Below, one piece after another: positions 1-9,060 of a stretch of DNA of 24,070 bases. The position numbers were made by a program, and so were the translations under genes. Every line of letters starts with the position of its first letter. Within the stretch, counting starts at the first letter, position 1. Where the stretch lies: positions 1 to 24,070 of the forward strand of contig JAHYYK010000037.1 of assembly GCA_019425005.1 (NCBI GenBank), in the 5' to 3' direction. Origin of the DNA: Collinsella sp. Lineage in GTDB: Bacteria; Actinomycetota; Coriobacteriia; Coriobacteriales; Coriobacteriaceae. The notes under the pieces are model-generated. The model saw only the letters and a list, made by a program, of their open reading frames with translations, did not search any database and was not told where the DNA came from.

Positions 1-2164
<2,164 letters not shown>

Positions 2165-2165
<1 letters not shown>

Positions 2166-3313
2166 TGGCCGAGACTCTAGAGGTAACTCCCGCCGAGTTG
2201 GACGCGTTTGCGGACCGACTCGGCGAGGTCGAGTCGTATCTCCATTTGGACGAGAAACGCACCCGCGTGGCGGAGCTCGAGGCCAAAAGCGTCGCCCCAG
2301 GCTTTTGGGACGATGCCGATGCCGCTCGCGCCACGATGGAGGAGATTGCACGCGCCAAGGAGGACATCGCCGCCGTGGATACGGCGCGCGGTGAGCTTTC
2401 CGATGCTCGCGCCGCGCTGGAGCTTGCCGAGGAAATGGGCGATGACCCCGATGCTGCCGCGCTGCGTGAGGAGGCTGCCGCCACGGCGGAGCGGCTTTCC
2501 CGCGCCATCGACGAGCTTGAGCTTGCGAGCTGGTTTACCGGGGAGTTCGACCATGGCGACGCGATTGTGACCATCAAGCCCGGGCAGGGCGGTTTGGAGG
2601 CCCAGGACTGGACCTTCATGCTCTTTAAGATGTACATGAAGTACTGCCAGCGCCGCGGTTGGAAGGTCACCATCAACGATTGCCCCGCGGCCGAGGTTAT
2701 CGGCATCGATCGCGCGACCTTTACCGTCGAAGGCAAGGATGCCTTTGGCATGCTTCGTGCCGAGGCCGGTGTTCACCGCCTGGTGCGCATTAGCCCCACC
2801 GACGACAAGAAGCGCCGCCAGACTACGTTTGCCGGCGTCGAGGTCATTCCGGTGCTGCCCGACGATATCGATATCGAGATTAGTCTCGATGACATTCGCG
2901 TCGACGTGTACCATGCAAGCGGCCCGGGCGGCCAGGGCGTCAACACCACCGACTCCGCCGTGCGCGTAACGCATTTTCCCAGCGGTATCGTGGTCACGTG
3001 TCAAAACGAGCGCAGCCAGATTCAAAACAAGGCCGCGTGCATGCAGATCCTCAAGGCGCGCCTGTACGAGATTGAGCTCGAAAAGCGCGCCGAGGCCCTG
3101 GACGAGCTTCGCGGACCCAAGACCACAATTGGTTTTGGCAACCAGATCCGCAGCTACGTGCTCTACCCGTACCAGATGGTTAAGGACCTGCGCACGGGCG
3201 TGGAGACCAGCAACGTCGAGGCAGTTCTTGACGACGGCGACCTGGATCCGTTTGTGATTGGCTACCACCGTTGGGCTACCGGAAACGCTGACGCGGAGGC
3301 CCCGTCTGCCTAA
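2165..3313 (+). CDS. prfB: Peptide chain release factor 2 (RF2), no programmed frameshift
   Basis: RF2 ends translation at UAA and UGA by triggering hydrolysis of peptidyl-tRNA in the ribosome. The protein is 382 residues (about 365 in E. coli). It has an N-terminal coiled, acidic domain, a PCRF region, and the catalytic GGQ loop at residues 255-257 within SGPGGQGVN. The ATG overlaps the secA stop. The frame runs unbroken through the N-terminal region where many bacteria carry an in-frame UGA and a +1 frameshift, so the usual RF2 autoregulation is absent. The stop-codon recognition tripeptide, normally Ser-Pro-Phe, reads Ser-Pro-Thr here (residues 210-212, RISPTDDKKRRQTTF); the bases agcccc acc are unambiguous. 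RF1 carries Pro-Ala-Thr at this place, so this is a hybrid. The rest of the sequence is clearly RF2 rather than RF1. A likely terminator follows at 3341. Confidence 0.96.
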
Positions 3314-3340
3314 ACCGCTCGGTTTATGTGGAAATGGATT

Positions 3341-3368
3341 AAAACCCTCCGAGCAGGGCGGTTTTGTA
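3341..3368 (+). terminator. Probable rho-independent terminator of secA-prfB
   Basis: AAAACC at 3341-3346 pairs with GGTTTT at 3360-3365. The stem continues after a one-base bulge as CTC/GGG around a six-base loop, and a short T-rich run follows. It lies 28 bases after the prfB stop. A smaller AACCG/CGGTT hairpin (3314-3325) and an ACCCC/GGGGT hairpin (about 3379-3393) flank it. Confidence 0.55.
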
Positions 3369-3439
3369 TCCAGAACAAACCCCGCGCAGGGGTGGTATTT
3401 GTTGGGCGAATCGGTAGAATCGAATACAAGAAGAAGTTC

Positions 3440-3468
3440 AAAGCGCATCCGATGGGGTGCGCTTTTTT
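3440..3468 (+). terminator. Terminator-like hairpin directly before the yitT-like RBS (possible attenuator)
   Basis: AAAGCGCA (3440-3447) pairs with TGCGCTTT (3458-3465); the stem extends inward by TCC/GGG-type pairs to a four-base loop and ends in six Ts. The Shine-Dalgarno-like GGGAGG of the next gene starts at 3471. A TAGAAT -10-like hexamer sits at 3415-3420. If that is the promoter, the hairpin lies inside a roughly 55-nt leader and would act as an attenuator rather than as the end of the upstream operon. Confidence 0.6.
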
Positions 3469-3480
3469 GAGGGAGGCAGC

Positions 3481-4371
3481 ATGGCATATCGTCTGGACAT
3501 CAAGCGCATTCTTTCGATGAACTTCTTTCACGATCTGCCCCAGATCATGTTGGGGTGTGCCTTGGCCGCCATCGCGACCGACCTGTTTTTGATTCCCAAC
3601 GGTCTTGCAGCCGGTGGCGTTACGGGCCTTGCGACGATTATCCAGGCAGTCGGCTCAGCGCGAGGCGTGTCGCTTCCTGTCGGTATCCAGACCATCGTGA
3701 TGAATGCCTTGCTGCTGCTGATCGTTATGCGCGAGGGCGGCATGTTCTATGTAGTGCAGACGGCGACGGGCTTTGTGCTGCTGGGCTTCTTTACTGATCT
3801 GTTTGCCCCGTTTGTAGCGCCGCTGGCACATGCGGACCTGATGCTTCCCGCTATGTGGGGCGGCATTATCACGGGCATTGGTTACGGCATGGTGTTGCGC
3901 GCCGGCGCCAACACCGGCGGCTCGGACACGATTGGCCAAATCATCTCGCGTAACACCTCGCTGCCGGTGGGCTCGACCGTCATGGCAATCGACGTTGCCG
4001 TATGTGCGGCATCTGCTCCGGTCTTCTCGCTCGAAAATGCTCTGTACGCAGGACTTTCGATGGTGATTAGCGGCTATGTGATCGATGCCGTGGTCGATGG
4101 CGGCAATAAGCGTCGTATGGTACTCATCATCTCGGATAACTTTCCCGATATCGCGGCCGACATCATGTATGGTCTGGGCCGCGGCTGCACCAAATTAAAG
4201 GCGACCGGAATGTATTCGGGCGTCGAGAAGCCGGTGATCATGGTGATCGTTAGCCGTCGAGAGCTCAACACCCTCAAAACGATCGTGCGCGAGCGCGATC
4301 CTCACGCCATTGTGACGGTCGCCGACGTTACGGAAGCCTTCGGTGAGGGATTCAAGGACATTAACGCGTAG
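3481..4371 (+). CDS. YitT family membrane protein with DUF2179 domain
   Basis: The protein has 296 residues. About five to six hydrophobic membrane segments can be seen at roughly 20-40, 70-88, 90-112, 122-140, 163-183 and 187-206. They are followed by a soluble C-terminal domain (about 212-292) matching the DUF2179 pattern, including a GRGCTKLKATGMYSG stretch and ITVADVTEAFGEGF-like end. Family features such as FLIPNGLAAGGVTGLA and GANTGGSDTIGQII are present. YitT-type proteins are widespread in Gram-positive bacteria, but their substrate is not established, so no function is given. The ATG at 3481 follows GGGAGG with a short spacing of four bases; a GTG 24 bases upstream lies inside the terminator-like stem and is less likely. 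It appears to be a single-gene unit between the prfB terminator and the transketolase leader. Confidence 0.9.
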   Translation: MAYRLDIKRILSMNFFHDLPQIMLGCALAAIATDLFLIPNGLAAGGVTGLATIIQAVGSARGVSLPVGIQTIVMNALLLLIVMREGGMFYVVQTATGFVLLGFFTDLFAPFVAPLAHADLMLPAMWGGIITGIGYGMVLRAGANTGGSDTIGQIISRNTSLPVGSTVMAIDVAVCAASAPVFSLENALYAGLSMVISGYVIDAVVDGGNKRRMVLIISDNFPDIAADIMYGLGRGCTKLKATGMYSGVEKPVIMVIVSRRELNTLKTIVRERDPHAIVTVADVTEAFGEGFKDINA

Positions 4372-4464
4372 GGCTGACTGCCTTCCATCCAAAAGACGTT
4401 CACATTGATAAACCGTTTCATCAGCGGTTCTGCCTGCTAAATTGTTCAAATAATGATAAAAACT

Positions 4465-4493
4465 CTGGTAAAGCCATCGGTTTCCAGCATAAT
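4465..4493 (+). promoter_or_regulatory. Possible promoter for the transketolase genes
   Basis: CTGGTA (4465-4470) and CATAAT (4488-4493) are separated by 17 bases in an AT-richer stretch about 85 bases before the transketolase start. The -10 matches well and the -35 only weakly. The rest of the 207-nt gap (4372-4578) holds a small AACCG/CGGTT inverted repeat near 4415-4433 and nothing else recognised. Confidence 0.3.
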
Positions 4494-4578
4494 GAATGAC
4501 GTACGTGCATTGCGGCTGTGTTGGGATTACCTTCGGTGCCGTGCGCATCTTGTCTTAAGAGGATGAAAGGAAGGCACA

Positions 4579-5409
4579 ATGAGCGACGAAGAGCTCAAAA
4601 AGGTTGCCAACGAGGTAAGGAAGGGCATCGTCACCGGTGTGCACGCTGCCAAGTCCGGCCATCCGGGCGGTTCGCTCGGCGCTGCCGACATCATGACCTA
4701 TCTGTACTTTGAGGAAATGAACGTCGACCCGGCCGATCCCCGCAAGGCCGACCGCGACCGCTTTGTGCTCTCCAAGGGTCATTGCGCTCCGGGCCTGTAC
4801 GCCGTGCTCGCTGAGCGCGGGTTCTTCCCCAAGGAGGACCTCGAGACGCTGCGCCATATCGGGAGCCACCTGCAGGGCCACCCCAACATGAACGACACCC
4901 CGGGCGTCGACATGTCCACCGGTTCGCTCGGCCAGGGCATCTCCGCCGCCGTGGGCATGGCCGTTGCCGCTAAGCACTGGGGCGATACTTACCGCACGTA
5001 CGCCCTGTTGGGCGATGGCGAGAGCGAGGAAGGCCAGGTCTGGGAGGCCGCCATGTTTGCCGGCAACCAGCAGCTCGACAACCTCTGCGTGATCGTTGAC
5101 CACAACGGCCTGCAGATCGACGGCCCCGTCGAGGAGGTCAACGATCCCATGCCGCTCGCCGACAAGTTCCGCGCCTTTAAGTTCCACGTGGTGGAGCTCG
5201 CTGACGGCAACGACTTCGACCAGATCCGCGCCGCCTTTGCCGAGGCTCGCGCCACCAAGGGTCAGCCGACCGCCATTATCGCCGAGACCACGAAGGGCAA
5301 GGGCGTCTCCTTTATGGAGAACCAGGTGGGCTGGCACGGTAAGGCCCCCAACGATGAACAGTTTGAGCAGGCCATGGCAGAGCTCACGGCCGCCGGAGAG
5401 GAGCTCTAG
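4579..5409 (+). CDS. Transketolase, N-terminal (thiamine-binding) subunit
   Basis: Transketolase moves two-carbon units between sugar phosphates in the pentose phosphate pathway. This 276-residue protein corresponds to the N-terminal domain of the usual 650-residue enzyme. It shows SGHPGGSLGAADI (His28), SKGHCAPGLYA (His68), MSTGSLGQGISAAVG, and the thiamine diphosphate/metal site GDGESEEGQ starting at residue 145 with the closing Asn in VDHNGLQIDG (residue 176). The C-terminal half is the next gene. The ATG follows AAAGGAAGG at good spacing. The TAG stop is followed one base later by the ATG of the partner gene, so equal production of the two subunits is expected. Split transketolases are common in anaerobes and some archaea. 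Confidence in the family is very high; which physiological sugar pairs it favours cannot be told from sequence. Confidence 0.96.
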   Translation: MSDEELKKVANEVRKGIVTGVHAAKSGHPGGSLGAADIMTYLYFEEMNVDPADPRKADRDRFVLSKGHCAPGLYAVLAERGFFPKEDLETLRHIGSHLQGHPNMNDTPGVDMSTGSLGQGISAAVGMAVAAKHWGDTYRTYALLGDGESEEGQVWEAAMFAGNQQLDNLCVIVDHNGLQIDGPVEEVNDPMPLADKFRAFKFHVVELADGNDFDQIRAAFAEARATKGQPTAIIAETTKGKGVSFMENQVGWHGKAPNDEQFEQAMAELTAAGEEL

Positions 5410-5410
5410 G

Positions 5411-6352
5411 ATGGCAGACGTCAAGAAAATCGCCACGCGCGTAAGCTACGGCGAGGCCCTCGTCGAGCTCGCCAACGAGCACGATGACTTTGTGGTCCTC
5501 GACGCCGACCTGGCCGCCGCCACGCAGACCGGCAAGTTCAAGGCGGCCTGCCCCGACCGCTTCTTCGATGTGGGCATTGCCGAGAGCAACCTGATGGGTG
5601 TTGCCGCCGGTATCGCGACCACCGGCCGCGTTGCCTTCGCGAGCAGCTTTGCCATGTTCGCCGCCGGCCGCGCCTTTGAGCAGGTCCGAAACTCCATCGG
5701 CTACCCGCACCTTAACGTTAAGATCGGTGCCACACACGCCGGTATCTCGGTGGGCGAGGATGGCGCCACGCACCAGTGCTGCGAGGATATCGCCCTTATG
5801 CGCGTTATCCCTGGCATGACCGTGATCGTTCCGGCCGACGATGTCGAGGCCCGCGCCGTGACGCGCGCCGCCTACGAGTGCGACGGCCCCGTGTACATGC
5901 GCTTTGCCCGTCTGGCCTCGCCGGTTATCAACGACCCCGAGACCTACAAGTTCGAGTTGGGTAAGGGCATTGTCATGCGCGAGGGTGCCGATGTGACCAT
6001 CATCGCCTGCGGCCTGATGGTCGGCGAGGCTCTCGAGGCCGCCGAGCAGCTTGCTGCCGAGGGCATCGATGCCGAGGTCATCAACATGCACACCATCAAG
6101 CCCATCGATGCCGACCTGATCGTCAAGAGCGCCACCAAGACCGGCCACGTCGTGACCGTCGAGGAGCACTCTGTGATCGGTGGCCTGGGCAGCGCCGTTG
6201 CCGACGTCCTGTGCGAGCAGTGCCCGACGCCGCTCAAGAAGATCGGCGTCAACGACACCTTCGGTGAGTCTGGCCCGGGTGCCGAGCTCCTGCACAAGTA
6301 CGGCCTGGACGCCGCCAACATCGTGGCGACCACCAAGGAGTTCTTGGCATAA
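5411..6352 (+). CDS. Transketolase, C-terminal subunit
   Basis: The protein has 313 residues and carries the pyrimidine-binding and C-terminal domains of transketolase. It has the cofactor-activating glutamate in FFDVGIAESNLMGVAAG (Glu58), followed by THAGISVGEDGATHQ, a typical substrate-site segment, and a C-terminal TK_C-type domain ending GESGPGAELLHKYGL. The start is ATG at 5411 with AGGAG seven bases upstream, inside the end of the previous gene. The open frame extends upstream of this point, but that part overlaps the N-terminal subunit and looks like an out-of-frame shadow. It should assemble with the preceding subunit into the active enzyme. The gene ends in TAA and is followed by a strong terminator. 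Confidence 0.96.
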   Translation: MADVKKIATRVSYGEALVELANEHDDFVVLDADLAAATQTGKFKAACPDRFFDVGIAESNLMGVAAGIATTGRVAFASSFAMFAAGRAFEQVRNSIGYPHLNVKIGATHAGISVGEDGATHQCCEDIALMRVIPGMTVIVPADDVEARAVTRAAYECDGPVYMRFARLASPVINDPETYKFELGKGIVMREGADVTIIACGLMVGEALEAAEQLAAEGIDAEVINMHTIKPIDADLIVKSATKTGHVVTVEEHSVIGGLGSAVADVLCEQCPTPLKKIGVNDTFGESGPGAELLHKYGLDAANIVATTKEFLA

Positions 6353-6398
6353 GGCAAGACGAGGCAAAGCATCGTCTCAACAACCACATCCAAGCCAG

Positions 6399-6435
6399 AA
6401 CAGGGGCATCCCCAAAGAGGGCGCCCCTGTTTTTG
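6399..6435 (+). terminator. Rho-independent terminator of the transketolase operon
   Basis: AACAGGGGC (6399-6407) pairs perfectly with GCCCCTGTT (6423-6431), and a run of Ts follows. It sits about 47 bases past the stop codon of the C-terminal subunit. Confidence 0.85.
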
Positions 6436-6571
6436 TTGAATTTAAATTAGAGTCCTGCCAAGCAAAGTTCCCATGGGGAAACGGGCCCATCCCAACAAAG
6501 TGCAATTCAGACCCTTCCAACTTTGTATGCGCAGCATCTCAAGTTGGTGCGTCGGCCCCCTAGTAGTCGCA
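6436..6571 (+). other. Gene-free stretch with overlapping small inverted repeats
   Basis: No convincing reading frame was found. TTCCC/GGGAA forms a small hairpin near 6469-6481. ACAAAGT (6495-6501) can pair with ACTTTGT (6520-6526). CCAACTT (6517-6523) can pair with AAGTTGG (6541-6547). The last two pairings compete for the same bases, so the region could switch between two folds if transcribed. No known riboswitch class was recognised. Confidence 0.35.
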
Positions 6572-6694
6572 GGCTGGGCACAGGGTTACTCTCCAAATCT
6601 TTCCGCAGGACGGAGGAGCCCCCGCCGCACGTAGTGCGCAGCGGGGGCTCCGACATGTCCGAGGACGATTTGGAAAGTAACCCTGTGTCCGGCC
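6572..6694. repeat. 123-nt near-perfect inverted repeat (long hairpin) before ftsE
   Basis: The outer arms 6579-6599 and 6667-6687 match in 20 of 21 positions (CACAGGGTTACT... and its complement). They extend outward to 6572/6694 if G-U pairs are allowed. The inner arms GGAGCCCCCGC (6615-6625) and GCGGGGGCTCC (6641-6651) are perfect complements, and CGCAC/GTGCG closes the tip. All arms share a centre near 6632-6633; two 15-nt unpaired sides (6600-6614, 6652-6666) separate inner from outer stems. There is no T run and no coding potential. It may be a palindromic mobile remnant (MITE- or REP-like) or a structured leader of ftsE. Confidence 0.8.
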
Positions 6695-6797
6695 GGAGGG
6701 ACCCAAACACGGCCATGCTTCTTATGTGCAGCAAAGCTAATGCTGCTAAAATACAAAGCGCTCATGTAGTTTAAACGCACGACGATAAGGAGCACCA

Positions 6798-8018
6798 GTG
6801 GGTAACCACTTCCGTACCTCCGGTGCGGGCGATGATGCCCCCAAGACGCAGACAGGCGTCCAGGGCAGTCGTTTCGCCACTCCGGATTCAGAGGGCCAGC
6901 CTGTTGCTCAGGCCCCCACTCAGCCGGCAGATCAGGCACAGCCGGCATCCGATCCCTTTGCCTACAATCCCACCAGCGATGTTGCGCTTTCCGGCACGGC
7001 GGGTTTTGAGCCCGTTCAGGCCGTGACCGCTCGCGTGGAGCAGCCTCAGGCTGGTGCCGCCGCGCCGCAGCCTAGCATGGCCGGCATTCCCGACCCCATG
7101 GCTCCTGCGACACCGGCTCCTCAGCCTGCGCAGTCCGGCCTCTTTGCCGCTATTCCCGATCCCACGCAGCCTGCTGCCCCGGTGGTCGAGAGCGATCAGG
7201 CCGCCGAGGTCGCAAGCCTCGATAACGCGCTCAACAACCCCGATTTTACGTCGGTGTTTGCGCCCATCGATCCGCAAGCCAGCCGCAAGAAGATGGCCAA
7301 GCAGGCCGGTGTCGAGCCCGTCATCCTTATGGAGCATGTCACCAAGATCTATCCGGCACAGCCCAACAAGCCTGCACTCGACGACATCAACATTGAGATC
7401 TATCCGGGCGAGTTCGTCTTCCTGGTCGGTCACTCCGGCTCGGGTAAGACCACGCTGCTGTCGACGCTCAACCGCGACGTCAAGCCGACGAGCGGCCGCA
7501 TCCTGGTTGCCGGTCAGGACCTCATGAAGATCAAGAACCGTAAGGTTCCGTTCCTGCGCCGCCAGATTGGCGCCGTGTTCCAGGACTTTAAGCTTCTGCC
7601 GCAAAAGACCGCCTACGAAAACGTGGCGTTTGCCCTGCAGTGCATCGGCAAGCCCAAGGGCGTCATTCGCAGCCAGGTGCCCGAGGTGCTGCGTCTGGTC
7701 GGTCTGGCCGATCAGATGGACTCGCTGCCCGACCAGCTTTCCGGTGGCGAGCAGCAGCGCGTTGCCGTCGCCCGTGCTATGGTCAACCGTCCGCCGCTGC
7801 TGATCTGCGACGAGCCCACGGGCAACCTCGACCCGGCGATCTCGCTGGGCATCATGAAGCTGCTTGAGCGTATTAACCGCACCGGCACCACCGTGATCGT
7901 CGCCACGCACGACCGCGAGATGGTCGATAGCATGCACCGTCGCGTGATCGCCCTCGAGGGCGGCCACGTCATCCGCGACCAGGAGAGGGGAGGTTACGGC
8001 AACTATGGCACCAACTAA
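6798..8018 (+). CDS. ftsE: Cell division ATP-binding protein FtsE with long N-terminal extension
   Basis: FtsE is the ATPase of the FtsEX complex, which couples division to activation of cell-wall hydrolases at the septum. The C-terminal part (from about residue 175) is a complete ABC domain. It has Walker A GHSGSGKTT at 211-219, a Q-loop in GAVFQDFKLLP, signature LSGGEQQR from 314, Walker B LLICDEP with Asp338-Glu339, and the switch His371 in VATHD. FtsE is usually about 225 residues; this one is 406 because some 175 Pro/Ala/Gln-rich, probably disordered residues precede the domain. The GTG at 6798 is preceded by AAGGAG at good spacing. Internal ATGs near the domain start (7329 and just before) lack a clear ribosome binding site, so the long form is preferred. 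The 3' end overlaps ftsX by 14 bases. Confidence 0.93.
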   Translation: MGNHFRTSGAGDDAPKTQTGVQGSRFATPDSEGQPVAQAPTQPADQAQPASDPFAYNPTSDVALSGTAGFEPVQAVTARVEQPQAGAAAPQPSMAGIPDPMAPATPAPQPAQSGLFAAIPDPTQPAAPVVESDQAAEVASLDNALNNPDFTSVFAPIDPQASRKKMAKQAGVEPVILMEHVTKIYPAQPNKPALDDINIEIYPGEFVFLVGHSGSGKTTLLSTLNRDVKPTSGRILVAGQDLMKIKNRKVPFLRRQIGAVFQDFKLLPQKTAYENVAFALQCIGKPKGVIRSQVPEVLRLVGLADQMDSLPDQLSGGEQQRVAVARAMVNRPPLLICDEPTGNLDPAISLGIMKLLERINRTGTTVIVATHDREMVDSMHRRVIALEGGHVIRDQERGGYGNYGTN

Positions 8019-8925
8019 CGTGGGCTACTCCTTCAAAGAGGCAATCAGCCACTTCTTCCGTAACTGGACTACCTCGCTCGGCGCCGTCATCACGATCTTC
8101 CTTTCGCTGTTTATCATCGGCCTGTTCATCATGGGCTCCGCGATGCTGAACTCCGTGATCGGCACCGTCGAGGATCAGGTTGTCATCAACGCGTTCATTA
8201 GTGATGACGCCGATCAGGCCGATGTTCAGGCTTTTGAGGCCGAGCTTAAGACGTGGAATAACGTCAAGTCCGTGACCTATAAGGACAAGGACGACGCGCT
8301 GGCCGAGTATACGAGCAAGATGTCGGGCAACGCCGACGCCACCATGAGCGCGCTCGATGGCCAGAACCCGCTGCCGGCTTCCTTCGCTATTGAGATGGAC
8401 GATCCGTCCAAGGTCGAGAGCACGGCAAAGAAGCTCAAGAAGGATGCCGATTTCCAGAAGATCGCGGATGACGGCGACGTCAACGCGAGCGTGCTGTACG
8501 GCCAGGAGGAAGTGAGCCGCCTGTTCCAGGTGACCAACTACATCCGCATCGCCGCCGTGGTGCTCGTTGGTCTTCTGACCTTTATCGCATTCATCTTCAT
8601 CAACAACACGATTCGCCTGTCCATCACGGCGCGTCGTCGTGAGATTGCGATTATGCGTCTGGTCGGCGCCAGCAACGGCTTCATTCGTGGCCCGTTTATC
8701 ACCGAGGGCGTGCTGCAGGCCATTTTGGGCTCGCTGCTTTCCATCGGCGTTCTGGAGCTGCTGCGCAATCTGATGATCCCGCGTCTGCAGGAGAGCATCG
8801 GCTGGATGTCGTTTGCCCTGCCGATGCAGTACTACCTGGTGACCTATGCTGCGCTGATTCTGGTCGGCGTGATTATCGGTCTCTTTGGTTCTGCCATCGC
8901 CATGCGCCGCTACCTGCGCGTGTAG
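8005..8925 (+). CDS. ftsX: Cell division membrane protein FtsX
   Basis: FtsX is the membrane partner of FtsE; its outer loop recruits and activates peptidoglycan hydrolases. The protein has 306 residues. One membrane segment lies near 23-45, a soluble outer domain covers about 50-175, and three membrane segments lie near 180-203, 229-253 and 276-300. This is the classic FtsX/MacB-like topology. The conserved cytoplasmic segment RRREIAIMRLVGASNGFIRG lies between segments two and three, where FtsX contacts FtsE. ATG 8005 lies inside ftsE, with GGGGAGG about ten bases before it, so translation is coupled. No hydrolase gene follows, unlike some Gram-positive ftsEX operons. A terminator lies 25 bases downstream. 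Confidence 0.95.
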   Translation: MAPTNVGYSFKEAISHFFRNWTTSLGAVITIFLSLFIIGLFIMGSAMLNSVIGTVEDQVVINAFISDDADQADVQAFEAELKTWNNVKSVTYKDKDDALAEYTSKMSGNADATMSALDGQNPLPASFAIEMDDPSKVESTAKKLKKDADFQKIADDGDVNASVLYGQEEVSRLFQVTNYIRIAAVVLVGLLTFIAFIFINNTIRLSITARRREIAIMRLVGASNGFIRGPFITEGVLQAILGSLLSIGVLELLRNLMIPRLQESIGWMSFALPMQYYLVTYAALILVGVIIGLFGSAIAMRRYLRV

Positions 8926-8950
8926 GCATGCTTGGAATTCATCCCTTCCA

Positions 8951-8983
8951 ACGGGTCGTCTCTTATGGGGCGGCCCGTTTTTT
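8951..8983 (+). terminator. Rho-independent terminator of ftsEX
   Basis: ACGGGTCG (8951-8958) pairs with CGGCCCGT (8971-8978), one pair being G-U, and six Ts follow. It closes the ftsEX operon and separates it from the rnr transcript. Confidence 0.85.
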
Positions 8984-9060
8984 GATCCCTAGGGGACGGC
9001 AGGAAAGCGAATCATTTGGGTAGACTCTTTGGAGTTCGCAATCGATAGTTAGGAGGCGCC

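Noticed and set aside
3457..3480. Earlier GTG start for the YitT-like protein
   Set aside because: It lies in the 3' arm of the terminator-like hairpin and has no ribosome binding site. The ATG at 3481 follows GGGAGG.
2177..3487. 436-residue minus-strand open frame over prfB
   Set aside because: It is antisense to a certain gene, has no ribosome binding site and no recognisable domain. Long antisense frames are expected in DNA with strong third-position GC bias.
5384..6367. 327-residue minus-strand frame over the transketolase C subunit
   Set aside because: It is antisense to a well-identified enzyme and has Gly/Asp-rich composition without motifs.
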